From JAGXLC01 sp964461045 (GTDB lineage: Bacteria; Bacteroidota; Bacteroidia; Bacteroidales; UBA12077), in assembly GCA_964461045.1 (NCBI GenBank), contig CAYWSJ010000001.1, positions 71,854 to 135,853 on the forward strand: 64,000 nt of DNA. Reading direction: 5' to 3'. The notes beneath the pieces are model-generated. The model did no database searches. It was not told where the DNA came from and was given only the letters and a program-made list of their open reading frames with translations. Within the stretch, counting starts at the first letter, position 1. Each line of letters begins with the position of its first letter. This document shows, piece by piece, positions 27,503-36,664 of this stretch. The translations under genes were made by a program, and so were the position numbers.

Positions 27503-27800
27503 GTTTATACCAAAGAATTATTAACAACAAATAAATAATTATCGGTTAACGAAAGGGATTGTTTTTAGTAAGAGATGAATTCCTTCGTAAATGAGTTTAA
27601 GTTTTAATTACCATAATTAATTCATAATAATATTTACCTTAACGAAATTTAATGATTATTTTATAGCAATATTGATATTGAAATTTTATCTTTACTAAAA
27701 CTTTTTATAAATGGTTATGCCCTAACTCTGGTTATCTTACACATTTATACATGCATTAAAAATTTAGGGTCAATACCGCACAAAAACTATTAATTGAAGT
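27503..27800. other. AT-rich intergenic region with no recognised gene
   Basis: About 300 bases between the DPP IV terminator and the GH84-like lipoprotein gene. No tRNA-like, repeat or protein-coding pattern was seen. It probably holds the promoter of the next gene; TATCTTTA near 27690 is a weak -7-like match. Confidence 0.5.
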
Positions 27801-30263
27801 ATGAAATGGTATTATAAAATATTTTTGTTGTTGATTTTTCTTGTGGCTGCCTGTATAAAGGAAGAAAATCCCTCCATCAAACGTGGAGTATGGTCTGGTA
27901 ACAATCCGCTGAGCATCCCTTACAGAAAACGGATAAATGAATTTGAATCAGGCAACAAGGTGGAAAATGGATCATTTGAGGAAGGAAGATACTTTAAAAA
28001 CAATTACAACACCTTTGAAATAAGTGGATGGAAGGAAATGCAAGGAGGAATTGATTGGGTGGATAAGAAGAGAGGAATTTATGATAAAAATGAAATATAC
28101 AGCGGAAGTAAGGCACTGAAGCTGGAAAAAAAATCCATCGATGAAACTGAAAATGAACACATCGGGATCTTAAGTGATTTTATAAAAGTAATTCCCGGAA
28201 AGTATGATCTTAGTTACAGGATAAAACTTGAGAATATTAATCCAGCAAAACAGCGTTTGGGTGCAAGGTTGATGGAGACAATTAATGTCAGAGTTTATTT
28301 CTACGATAAGAATAAAATACGAATTAGTGGTAACACTGTTAATCCCATTACCGGGTTCGAATTTGATAATGAATTTAAAGCATTCCCTTTTTCAGCCTTC
28401 TGGCAGATAGATTCAATGGACTGGATAAAGGCTAAAGGCATCTCATACAAATTTCCATTTCCCGATGGCATAATTCCTGATGAAACGAGATATGTAAGAC
28501 TCTATTTCGGGTTGAATGGTACAGGTACAATGTGGCTGGACGATGTGTGTTTTAAATATAGCAGAGATAATTTTTCAATAAAAGAAAAAGCAGAACCTTT
28601 TTTTAATAAGAAACCTGATAAAGTAGATCTGCTTGTTCCTATGCCACAACATGTGGATAAGAAATCATTTGTAGATCTGGCAGAACACAATGAAAATTCT
28701 AAAATTGCAATTATCACCCCCATAAATCCGGATAAAAAAATACTTGAAACAGCAAATAGGTTAAAAGATACAATTACCTCTGCTTGTGGTAAAGGAAATG
28801 CCGACGTTTCTATACTCCCCGGAGATTACTCATATCCTGTTTCTGAAAATTCAATAATATTTTCATTAGGAACGAATAATTTGTCTGATAGACATAAAGA
28901 TTCTCTACCTTATGAAAATTTGAAAAACCATCAGCAAAGCTATTTTATTAAAAACCTTATTATCAGTGATAAATCTTTTGTTTTCCTGGATGGAGATAGT
29001 CAAGAAAGTCTGTATTACAGCCTTCAAACATTAATTCACCTTTTTGATTCTCAGAAACATGGGTTTTACAGGGCCGATATAATTGATTATCCGGATTTTG
29101 TTCACAGAGCTTTGATCTCCAGTACATCAAAAATTAATCCGGAACATAATAAAGTTATAAGTGACTTGCGATTGACCCATATTTTTTATGAAACTGACAG
29201 CCTGAGCAACTTAAATTTTTCAAATACATTGGATAAATTAAGACAAATTGCTCTGAATGATTTTCTTCAGCCAGGTATATGTTTCAAACTTTATGACAAA
29301 GAAAATTTAAAGTCACATTTGAAGGGTGACGAAACTCAAATTAAAACCTTAAAAAGCAAGATAAAAAAAGCTGATAAGGAAAATATTAAAAATGTGCTGA
29401 TTCGGGCTGATTTAAAAAGTTTTCCCTGTAACTTCTCCTTTAGAAACAATGAAAATTCATTAAAATACAGGAACCTACTGGATTTACATTCTGAAATGTT
29501 GAAAGATATTGAACAAAATACTTCTCAGAAAATGGAAATAAATTTTATTCCTACATGGAGTAATTCACAATGTATAAGAAAAAGCCAGGGAAGGGGAGAA
29601 CTTTATCTTTCCGAACTCAGTAAAAAAACCTCTCAAAAAACATGTTTTGGCTGGAAAGGTCCTGATGAGTCCTTTTATCAAATGGATGAAGTTGAAATAA
29701 ATTATATCAGTCAAATGCTATCAAAGTTTCCGTTCTTTTTTGCAGAAACTATTAATCCTCAATCTCAGAACACTTTTGGAAATGATTTTATTCAGGCATT
29801 CCCGGGAAAGGCCAGAAACTGCAGCATGTTTAATCATTTTAATCTAAAACTCCCCGATGACCTTGAAGAATCATTAAAGAACCAACTATTTCTAATATCA
29901 CATCACTTTAACAATCTGTTTGAAGAAATCAGATTGTCTACATATTCTGATTATTTATGGAATTCAGATTACTACGATCCCGAAGAAAGTTTGTTCAGGA
30001 TTTTGATAAACCAGTATGGGCAGCAAAATGCCATTAACCTGATAAAGTTTAATGATTTAATTTATGCCGTTTATGAGATGCATCTGAAATCCCAAATGAT
30101 AGAAAATAATAAGAAGTTTATGCGTTCAGCAAATGATTATATGAGCCAACTGACTAATGTTTATAATCAATTAAAAAGCAACCTTCAAAATGAAATGGTT
30201 CAAAATGCCCTGGATGAACTAAAAAAAAGGACTGATCAATTTTACCAAGACACAGGAAAATAA
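27801..30263 (+). CDS. GH84-like (beta-N-acetylglucosaminidase-related) lipoprotein with altered catalytic pair
   Basis: An 820-residue lipoprotein (lipobox cysteine 18, FLVAAC). Residues about 50-255 form a jelly-roll-like module (VENGSFEEG... MWLDDVCF) like carbohydrate-binding domains. Then comes a GH20/GH84 N-terminal-like domain ending in SLYYSLQTLIHLF and DYPDFVHRALI, and a barrel-like region. Late segments (FGWKGPDES; LSTYSDYLWNSDYYDPEES) match the WTG and IYSVASYAWNPAKYD segments of Bacteroides GH84. The GH84 catalytic Asp-Asp pair aligns by eye with Ala536-Asp537 (VLIRADL): the acetamido-orienting Asp is missing. It may be a binding protein or an enzyme of different mechanism. It stands alone, outside any sugar-utilisation locus. 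Confidence 0.72.
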   Translation: MKWYYKIFLLLIFLVAACIKEENPSIKRGVWSGNNPLSIPYRKRINEFESGNKVENGSFEEGRYFKNNYNTFEISGWKEMQGGIDWVDKKRGIYDKNEIYSGSKALKLEKKSIDETENEHIGILSDFIKVIPGKYDLSYRIKLENINPAKQRLGARLMETINVRVYFYDKNKIRISGNTVNPITGFEFDNEFKAFPFSAFWQIDSMDWIKAKGISYKFPFPDGIIPDETRYVRLYFGLNGTGTMWLDDVCFKYSRDNFSIKEKAEPFFNKKPDKVDLLVPMPQHVDKKSFVDLAEHNENSKIAIITPINPDKKILETANRLKDTITSACGKGNADVSILPGDYSYPVSENSIIFSLGTNNLSDRHKDSLPYENLKNHQQSYFIKNLIISDKSFVFLDGDSQESLYYSLQTLIHLFDSQKHGFYRADIIDYPDFVHRALISSTSKINPEHNKVISDLRLTHIFYETDSLSNLNFSNTLDKLRQIALNDFLQPGICFKLYDKENLKSHLKGDETQIKTLKSKIKKADKENIKNVLIRADLKSFPCNFSFRNNENSLKYRNLLDLHSEMLKDIEQNTSQKMEINFIPTWSNSQCIRKSQGRGELYLSELSKKTSQKTCFGWKGPDESFYQMDEVEINYISQMLSKFPFFFAETINPQSQNTFGNDFIQAFPGKARNCSMFNHFNLKLPDDLEESLKNQLFLISHHFNNLFEEIRLSTYSDYLWNSDYYDPEESLFRILINQYGQQNAINLIKFNDLIYAVYEMHLKSQMIENNKKFMRSANDYMSQLTNVYNQLKSNLQNEMVQNALDELKKRTDQFYQDTGK

Positions 30264-30326
30264 GAATTGTTGAAAAAACGTTAGAAAGGTTTGTTTTTAT
30301 TTTCATGTAGATTTCAAAATAATAGT

Positions 30327-30334
30327 TAGCTTTG
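30327..30334 (+). promoter_or_regulatory. -7 box (TAnnTTTG) before TPR gene
   Basis: TAGCTTTG lies 22 bases before the ATG at 30356, giving a short leader. Confidence 0.5.
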
Positions 30335-30355
30335 CACCGAATAAGAAATTGATTT

Positions 30356-31777
30356 ATGGAGGAAGATTTTAATCAGCAAGGATTTGAAAGTGATCCTGAT
30401 AACTTGATAGAAAAATATGAATCAATGGTTAAGAGTGGTGATTCATTTTATTTCGATGTAGATGATTTTGAGCAGATTGTGGATTATTACATGTTTTTGA
30501 ATCACACTGGCAAAGCAATTAACGCTGTTAATTATGCTTTTAAAATACATCCATATGCACATAGCCTTCAGATAAAAAAAGCCCAGGTACTTCTGAAAAA
30601 TAAGAATCCACAAAGGGCAATTGCTGTGTTAAATGATATTGAATTGTTTGAGTCTTCTAATACTGAGTTTCATTTAACAAAGGGACATGCTAAGTTATTA
30701 ATGGGAAAAATTGATGCAGCCAGAAGAGATTACAGCAAAGCACTCTCTTATGTCGTTGAAAATGATGAAAAGGTGGATTTTTTACATTTGATTGCTCAAA
30801 ATCTGCAGTTTTCAGATCATTACTCAATTGCTGCCGAATATATTAAAGAAGCACTTCGTCTGTCCCCGGATAATTTAATCCTGTTATATGATCTTGGCTA
30901 TACTTACGACATGATGGGGGAAACAGGAAAAAGCCTCCACACATTTAAAAAATATATCGATTTAGAACCGTTTGCAGATCATGTATGGTTTTATCTGGGT
31001 AAGATCTACAAACGCGAAGGAAACACTACAGAGGCTATTAACGCTTATGAATATACAATTGCCATTAACCAGGATTTTTCAGAGGCTATTTATGAAATTG
31101 CCAGGTTATATGAAATGAACAACCAATTTGAAAAAGCCTTAATGCACTACAATGAATACCTTGAACTTGAAGACGAATCTACTGAAGTGTTAATACCCAA
31201 GGGGAAATGCCAGGTATCTCTGGATAAATTAAATCAGGCTATTAAAACCTTCAGGAAAGTACTAAAAATAGATGCCTACAATGCAGAGGCACACTATCTG
31301 ATTGCTATTTCATTCTATAAAATGGGTAAATTGGATGATGCTACCTTTTATTCGAAAAGAGCAATTTTAATGGATGATGAAAATCATGAATACTGGGCGC
31401 TGAATGGAAAAATAAATGCAAATCTAAATAAAAGAAAAGAATCTATTAATGCCTATGTCATCGCCTCTAAGCTAAAACCTCGTTTTTTGTCTTACTGGAT
31501 ATACCTGACTGATGAATTAATAAAAGATTACCAGTTTTTCAGAGCAAAGGATGAACTTACCAATGCTTTGAAATATCATAATAAAAGCCCTGCTTTGTTG
31601 TTCAGAATGTCTGCGGTTGTATACAAAACAGAAAATGCCTCCAAAGCTGCTAAATATTTTAAAAAAGGGCTGGCTCTTAAATCTTCTTACCACAAGGAAT
31701 TTTTTAAAATAGTTCCTGAAGCTAAAAAAGAAAAACAAATTATTAATTTGTTGAAAAAACACATAAACAAGGAATAG
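30356..31777 (+). CDS. Tetratricopeptide repeat protein, cytoplasmic
   Basis: A 473-residue protein without signal peptide, made largely of TPR units (for example LLYDLGYTYDMMGETGKSLHTF, DHVWFYLGKIYKREGNTTEAI, AEAHYLIAISFYKMGKLDDA). TPRs bind partner proteins; no catalytic domain is attached. It is followed after 3 bases by the phosphosulfolactate synthase gene, so the two are probably cotranscribed. Similar TPR proteins are widespread in Bacteroidota with unknown role. Confidence 0.88.
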   Translation: MEEDFNQQGFESDPDNLIEKYESMVKSGDSFYFDVDDFEQIVDYYMFLNHTGKAINAVNYAFKIHPYAHSLQIKKAQVLLKNKNPQRAIAVLNDIELFESSNTEFHLTKGHAKLLMGKIDAARRDYSKALSYVVENDEKVDFLHLIAQNLQFSDHYSIAAEYIKEALRLSPDNLILLYDLGYTYDMMGETGKSLHTFKKYIDLEPFADHVWFYLGKIYKREGNTTEAINAYEYTIAINQDFSEAIYEIARLYEMNNQFEKALMHYNEYLELEDESTEVLIPKGKCQVSLDKLNQAIKTFRKVLKIDAYNAEAHYLIAISFYKMGKLDDATFYSKRAILMDDENHEYWALNGKINANLNKRKESINAYVIASKLKPRFLSYWIYLTDELIKDYQFFRAKDELTNALKYHNKSPALLFRMSAVVYKTENASKAAKYFKKGLALKSSYHKEFFKIVPEAKKEKQIINLLKKHINKE

Positions 31778-31780
31778 CTT

Positions 31781-32554
31781 ATGAACATAGATTTACCACA
31801 TGTGCCCGGAAGAGATAAAAAGATCAGAAACCAGGGTATAACCATGGTTATGGATAAAGGGCTAAGCATCAACCAGGCAAAAAACCTTGTAGATTCAGCT
31901 GAACCCTACATTGACTATGTTAAGCTTGGTTTTGGTACGGCACTTATAACCGAAAAACTCAAGGAAAAGGTTTCGCTTTATAAGAAAGCAAATATAAAAC
32001 CTTACTTTGGAGGTACTTTATACGAAATTTTTAAGATAAGATCACGGTTTGAAGATTTCTGTAAATTTTTAGAGAAGAATAAAGTAGAAACTGCAGAAAT
32101 TTCTGATGGATCCATTGAACTTAGTCATGAAGAAAAAATTAAAGATATTGAAAGCCTTTCAAAAAATTTTGAAGTCTTATCTGAAGTAGGTTCTAAAAAG
32201 GCAGATGTTATAATCTCTCCGGATCAGTGGGTTTCATTGATGAAAAGTGAGCTTGAGGCAGGAAGCTCAAAAGTTATAGCTGAAGCAAGGGAGAGTGGAA
32301 CAATAGGTATTTTTAATAAAGACGGATCGGTCAAAGGTGAACTGATTGACGATATTTCTCATCACGTTAAAATGGAAAACGTAATTTGGGAAGCGCCTAA
32401 AAAATCACAACAGGTTTGGTTTATTAAACATTTCGGGAGCAACGTAAATCTTGGAAATATTGATCATACCGAGGCAATTCCTCTTGAAGCCCTTAGGCTG
32501 GGACTAAGAGGAGACACATTTTTTGAATTCCTCCCCGAAAATCTGAGAGATTAA
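31781..32554 (+). CDS. Phosphosulfolactate synthase family protein (ComA-like)
   Basis: A 257-residue TIM-barrel protein matching the ComA family: GITMVMDKGL near the N-terminus, DYVKLGFGTA, KPYFGGTLYE, EISDGSIEL, IIAEARESGT-type and EAPKKSQQ segments. ComA condenses phosphoenolpyruvate with sulfite to (R)-phosphosulfolactate, the first step of methanogen coenzyme M synthesis. In Bacteroidota the product cannot be coenzyme M; a route to sulfopyruvate/cysteate for sulfonolipids is a possible use, but no ComB, ComC or ComDE homologue is in this window. Confidence 0.88.
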   Translation: MNIDLPHVPGRDKKIRNQGITMVMDKGLSINQAKNLVDSAEPYIDYVKLGFGTALITEKLKEKVSLYKKANIKPYFGGTLYEIFKIRSRFEDFCKFLEKNKVETAEISDGSIELSHEEKIKDIESLSKNFEVLSEVGSKKADVIISPDQWVSLMKSELEAGSSKVIAEARESGTIGIFNKDGSVKGELIDDISHHVKMENVIWEAPKKSQQVWFIKHFGSNVNLGNIDHTEAIPLEALRLGLRGDTFFEFLPENLRD

Positions 32555-32565
32555 AATAATTCTCA

Positions 32566-32573
32566 TACCTTTG
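32566..32573 (+). promoter_or_regulatory. -7 box (TAnnTTTG) before DUF368 gene
   Basis: TACCTTTG ends 8 bases before the ATG at 32582, so a transcript from here would have almost no leader. Confidence 0.5.
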
Positions 32574-32581
32574 AGGCTTTA

Positions 32582-33535
32582 ATGAAAAATAGTAGTATGA
32601 GCCAAAGAAAACTAACTGATTATTTTGTGCTGATATTAAAAGGAATGGGTATGGGAGCTGCGGATGTAGTCCCTGGTGTTTCCGGAGGAACCATTGCTTT
32701 TATAACCGAAATTTACGAGGAACTTATTAATTCTATTAAGTCAATTAACCTGAAAACTATTTCCAGCCTCATTAAAAACGGGATACGAACATTCTGGAAA
32801 GACCTGAACGGAAACTTTTTGGTTGCTGTTTTCGGAGGAATTTTTATAAGCGTTTTCACATTAGCCAATATTCTGGATAACCTGCTGCAGAATCATCCAA
32901 TAATGGTTTGGTCATTCTTTTTTGGACTTATTATAGCTTCAGCTGTTTTTATCGCAGGTAAGATTCCCAGATGGAACACCAGTCATATTATTAGTTTGAT
33001 TCTTGGAATAATAACAGCCTATTTTATTACTGAAATGACTCCTGCTCAAACTACAGAAGAATATTGGTTCATATTTCTTTCCGGAGCCCTTGCAATTTGT
33101 GCTATGATCCTTCCAGGAATTTCCGGTTCATTTATACTATTACTACTGGGGAAATATCAGTTTGTGCTCCAGGCAGTTAACGAGTTGAATTTTACCATTC
33201 TGGGCATTCTTGTAGCTGGGGCAGTTGTAGGACTGATTGCTTTTTCAAATGTGTTGTCATGGCTGCTAAAAAAATTTCATAACATAACCATTGCCGTACT
33301 TGCAGGTTTTATGGTAGGTTCTCTTAATAAAGTCTGGCCATGGAAAGAAACTGTAAGTTATTTTACCGATAGCCACGGAATGAAACAACCTCTTGTTCAG
33401 AACAATGTTACACCTGCTGTTTATGAACAGGTAACCGGAAACAGCTCGTTTCTGTTTCAGGCGATAATTGCTGCTGCTGCAGGTATTGTGCTTATTGTTC
33501 TTTTAGAAAGGGTCTCCTCGGTTAAAAAACGTTAA
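32582..33535 (+). CDS. DUF368 membrane protein, probable undecaprenyl-phosphate translocase
   Basis: A 317-residue polytopic protein with the DUF368 hallmark GMGMGAADVVPGVSGGTIAFI and the internal-repeat counterpart MILPGISGSFILLLLGKY. DUF368 proteins were shown in other bacteria to recycle undecaprenyl phosphate across the inner membrane for envelope synthesis. Eight or more helices are visible. It starts 27 bases after comA-like and ends 10 bases before aroE. Confidence 0.9.
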   Translation: MKNSSMSQRKLTDYFVLILKGMGMGAADVVPGVSGGTIAFITEIYEELINSIKSINLKTISSLIKNGIRTFWKDLNGNFLVAVFGGIFISVFTLANILDNLLQNHPIMVWSFFFGLIIASAVFIAGKIPRWNTSHIISLILGIITAYFITEMTPAQTTEEYWFIFLSGALAICAMILPGISGSFILLLLGKYQFVLQAVNELNFTILGILVAGAVVGLIAFSNVLSWLLKKFHNITIAVLAGFMVGSLNKVWPWKETVSYFTDSHGMKQPLVQNNVTPAVYEQVTGNSSFLFQAIIAAAAGIVLIVLLERVSSVKKR

Positions 33536-33545
33536 ATACCAACTT

Positions 33546-34292
33546 ATGGATAAATATGGTCTTGTTGGTTACCCTTTAAAACATTCATATTCTCCAGGGT
33601 ATTTCAGCAATTTTTTTAAAACGAATGGAATTGATGCTACTTACCAGTTATTTCCATTAAAGGACATAAAAAAATTGCCTGAGCTAATAAATTCAGAACC
33701 CGGCTTAAAAGGTTTGAATGTTACAATTCCTTACAAATCTTCTGTAATTCCTTTTCTTGATTATATTTCAGAAGAAGCTCAGAAAATTGGGGCTGTTAAT
33801 ACAATTAAAATCCACAATTCTGAATTATTGGGATACAATACCGATTGTTATGGTTTTGAGAAGGCATATCAAGCTGTATTACAAAAAAATATAAAGCAAG
33901 CCATTATTTTAGGAACTGGGGGATCTTCAAAAACAGTTGCTTATGTGTTAGAAAAATATTCAGTTCCTTACTACAAAGTTTCCAGAAATACTACTTTAAA
34001 AGAAGATCGAATAATTTCATACAAAGAAACCCAAAAAGATCTTATTGAACATTCAACCCTGATCATCAATACAACCCCTTTGGGAATGTATCCGGATACA
34101 AACAAAAAACCTCCCATTTGCTATTCTGGGATCAGTCATAATCATTTTCTCATTGATTTAATTTACAATCCAAATAAAACCTTGTTTCTAAAAGAAGGTG
34201 AAAAGCACGGTGCTTCAGTTTTTAACGGCCTTGATATGCTCAGGAAACAAGCAGAAGAAGCATGGAAAATCTGGATATCCAAAAAACAATAA
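33546..34292 (+). CDS. aroE: Shikimate dehydrogenase
   Basis: A 248-residue protein with the substrate site GYPLKHSYSP and NVTIPYK (catalytic Lys), GAVNTI, NTDCYGF and the NADP-binding GTGGSSKT. It reduces 3-dehydroshikimate to shikimate in aromatic amino acid synthesis. Length is slightly short of E. coli AroE (272) but the domain set is complete. Confidence 0.95.
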   Translation: MDKYGLVGYPLKHSYSPGYFSNFFKTNGIDATYQLFPLKDIKKLPELINSEPGLKGLNVTIPYKSSVIPFLDYISEEAQKIGAVNTIKIHNSELLGYNTDCYGFEKAYQAVLQKNIKQAIILGTGGSSKTVAYVLEKYSVPYYKVSRNTTLKEDRIISYKETQKDLIEHSTLIINTTPLGMYPDTNKKPPICYSGISHNHFLIDLIYNPNKTLFLKEGEKHGASVFNGLDMLRKQAEEAWKIWISKKQ

Positions 34293-34409
34293 AGGTTGTT
34301 GAGAAACAACTTTTTTCCTGACATATTTCATTGTTTATTTTCTGCAAAAACAACAATTTTGATTATCTTTACAGTCAAAATTGTATAACACATAAATAAC
34401 TGATTTACA

Positions 34410-35414
34410 ATGAATTTAATTGAACAAATAAAAGCAGACGCAAAAAAAATTAATAAGCGGATTGTGCTTCCAGAATCAACTGAACCCAGAACCTTAGAGG
34501 CTGCAAATATACTCTTAAAAGAAAAGGTTGCACAGATCATTTTAATAGGCAATCCTGAAGAAATAAAATCAAAAGCCCGGGAGGCCAATCTGGATCAGAT
34601 TGATAACGCAGCAATAATTAACCCAAAAGATCATGAAAAGAAAAAAGAATACATTGATCTTCTGGTTGAAATACGAAAACACAAAGGATTAACTCCTGAA
34701 GAGGCTGCAAAATTGGTCGAAGATCCATTGTATTTATCAGTATTGATGATCAAAAATGGTGATGCAGACGGAGAAGTAGCCGGAGCCGATAATGCAACGG
34801 GTGACGTTCTGCGACCTGCTTTCCAGATAGTAAAAACAAAACCCGGAATAAGTGTGGTGTCAGGAGCTTTTATTATGACCCTCCCTGATAAAAATTTTGG
34901 TGAAAATGGATTAATGGTTTTCGCTGATTGCGCTGTTCATCCAAATCCAACAGCAGACGAACTCGCGCAAATTGCAATGGCCACAGCTGATACAACCAAA
35001 GCCATTGCTAAGTTTGAACCCCGCGTGGCAATGCTCAGCTTCTCTACCAAAGGAAGCGCAAAGCATGAAATGGTTGACAAAGTAGTTGAAGCAACTAAAA
35101 TTGCAAAAGAAAAACGACCAGACCTTAAAATAGATGGTGAAATGCAGGCTGATGCAGCAATTATTGAAGCCATTGGAAAGAAAAAAGCTCCGGATAGTGA
35201 AATAGCAGGAAAAGCAAATGTCCTGGTATTTCCAACTCTCGAAACCGGAAATATTGCCTACAAATTAGTTCAGAGAATGGCAAAAGCCGAAGCAACCGGT
35301 CCTGTATTACAGGGAATGGCTGCTCCAATCAATGACTTGTCAAGAGGCTGCTCTGTTGATGATATTGTCAACCTCGTAGCAATTACAGCAAATCAGGCTG
35401 GAAGCGAAGAATAG
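34410..35414 (+). CDS. pta: Phosphate acetyltransferase
   Basis: A 334-residue short-type Pta made only of the catalytic PTA_PTB domain (VAGADNATGDVLRPAFQ, SFSTKGSAKHEMV, ANVLVFPTLETGNIAYK), lacking the N-terminal regulatory part of long enterobacterial Pta. It converts acetyl-CoA and phosphate to acetyl phosphate. First gene of the pta-ackA-ptb-buk block, 30 bases before ackA. Confidence 0.96.
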   Translation: MNLIEQIKADAKKINKRIVLPESTEPRTLEAANILLKEKVAQIILIGNPEEIKSKAREANLDQIDNAAIINPKDHEKKKEYIDLLVEIRKHKGLTPEEAAKLVEDPLYLSVLMIKNGDADGEVAGADNATGDVLRPAFQIVKTKPGISVVSGAFIMTLPDKNFGENGLMVFADCAVHPNPTADELAQIAMATADTTKAIAKFEPRVAMLSFSTKGSAKHEMVDKVVEATKIAKEKRPDLKIDGEMQADAAIIEAIGKKKAPDSEIAGKANVLVFPTLETGNIAYKLVQRMAKAEATGPVLQGMAAPINDLSRGCSVDDIVNLVAITANQAGSEE

Positions 35415-35444
35415 TATTACGTATAATTAAAACAATAAATAAAA

Positions 35445-36650
35445 ATGAAGGTATTAGTTCTTAATTGCGGTAGTTCATCAATAAAATTTCAACTTGTCAA
35501 TATGGAAACAACTGCAGTACTCTCAAAGGGTATTGTAGAAAAAATAGGACTTAGCGCATCGTTAATCAAACTCGAAAAAAATGGGGACAAAACAAAATTA
35601 GACTATGAAGTTCCTGAACATACCAAAGGAATTGAATATATCCTGGATATACTAACAAGCAAAGATCATGGTCCGATTGACAGCCTGGATGAAATTGAAG
35701 CAGTAGGCCACCGCGTGGCTCACGGAGGAGAAAAATTCAGTAAAAGTGTTTATATAAACGAAGATGTAATTCATGAGATAGAAAGTGTTAGTAATCTGGC
35801 ACCATTGCATAATCCAAATAACCTGAAAGGTATTTATGCCATTCAAAAGTTAATGCCCGAAACCCCCCAGGTTGCGGTTTTTGATACTGCTTTCCACCAA
35901 ACAATGCCAGAGTATGCATATATGTATGCGTTACCTTATGAAATGTATGAGAAACATGGTGTACGCAGATATGGCTTTCACGGAACAAGTCACAAATTTG
36001 TAGCACAACAGGCATGCAAGGCTCTTAACGTAAACATAGAAGATCAAAAAATCATTACATGCCATCTTGGAAATGGCGCTTCGGTTGCTGCTATTGATCA
36101 TGGACAATCTGTAGATACTTCAATGGGCCTGACTCCCGTTGAAGGTTTAATAATGGGTACACGATCAGGCGACCTGGATTTAGGAGCATTAACCTTTATT
36201 ATGGAAAAAGAAAACTTAGACTACAAATCAGCCAATAATCTTATTAATAAGAAAAGCGGTATGTTGGGTATTACAGGTGTTTCCCCCGACATGAGAGAAA
36301 TCAGGGAAGCAGCAGAAGAAGGAAATGATCGCGCAAAGATGGGGCTGGATATGTATGCATACAGAGTCAAAAAATACATTGGTTCTTATGTTGCTGCTAT
36401 GAATGGTATAGATATCATAGTCTTTACTGGCGGCATTGGCGAAAACGACTGGGAAACAAGAGCTGATATTCTCAAAAACATGGATTACCTGGGAGTAAAA
36501 TTTGATGAGGCTGGTAATGAAAATGTAAAAGCTGAACAAAAGATTATTACAAAACCAGATTCTAAGGTAATCTCTATGATCGTTCCTACAAATGAAGAGC
36601 TGGTTATTGCAAGTGATACAGAATCAATTGTAAAAAATACAAATAATTAA
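35445..36650 (+). CDS. ackA: Acetate kinase
   Basis: A 401-residue ASKHA-fold kinase with NCGSSSIKFQL, AHRVAHGGE, HNPNN, FDTAFHQTMP, GFHGTSH, CHLGNGAS, the TPVEGLIMGTRSGD stretch and TGGIGEND. It makes ATP from acetyl phosphate. It lies between pta and ptb with gaps of 30 and 14 bases, so acetate formation yields ATP together with the acyl pathway downstream. Confidence 0.97.
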   Translation: MKVLVLNCGSSSIKFQLVNMETTAVLSKGIVEKIGLSASLIKLEKNGDKTKLDYEVPEHTKGIEYILDILTSKDHGPIDSLDEIEAVGHRVAHGGEKFSKSVYINEDVIHEIESVSNLAPLHNPNNLKGIYAIQKLMPETPQVAVFDTAFHQTMPEYAYMYALPYEMYEKHGVRRYGFHGTSHKFVAQQACKALNVNIEDQKIITCHLGNGASVAAIDHGQSVDTSMGLTPVEGLIMGTRSGDLDLGALTFIMEKENLDYKSANNLINKKSGMLGITGVSPDMREIREAAEEGNDRAKMGLDMYAYRVKKYIGSYVAAMNGIDIIVFTGGIGENDWETRADILKNMDYLGVKFDEAGNENVKAEQKIITKPDSKVISMIVPTNEELVIASDTESIVKNTNN

Positions 36651-36664
36651 AACCCAAATATGCA

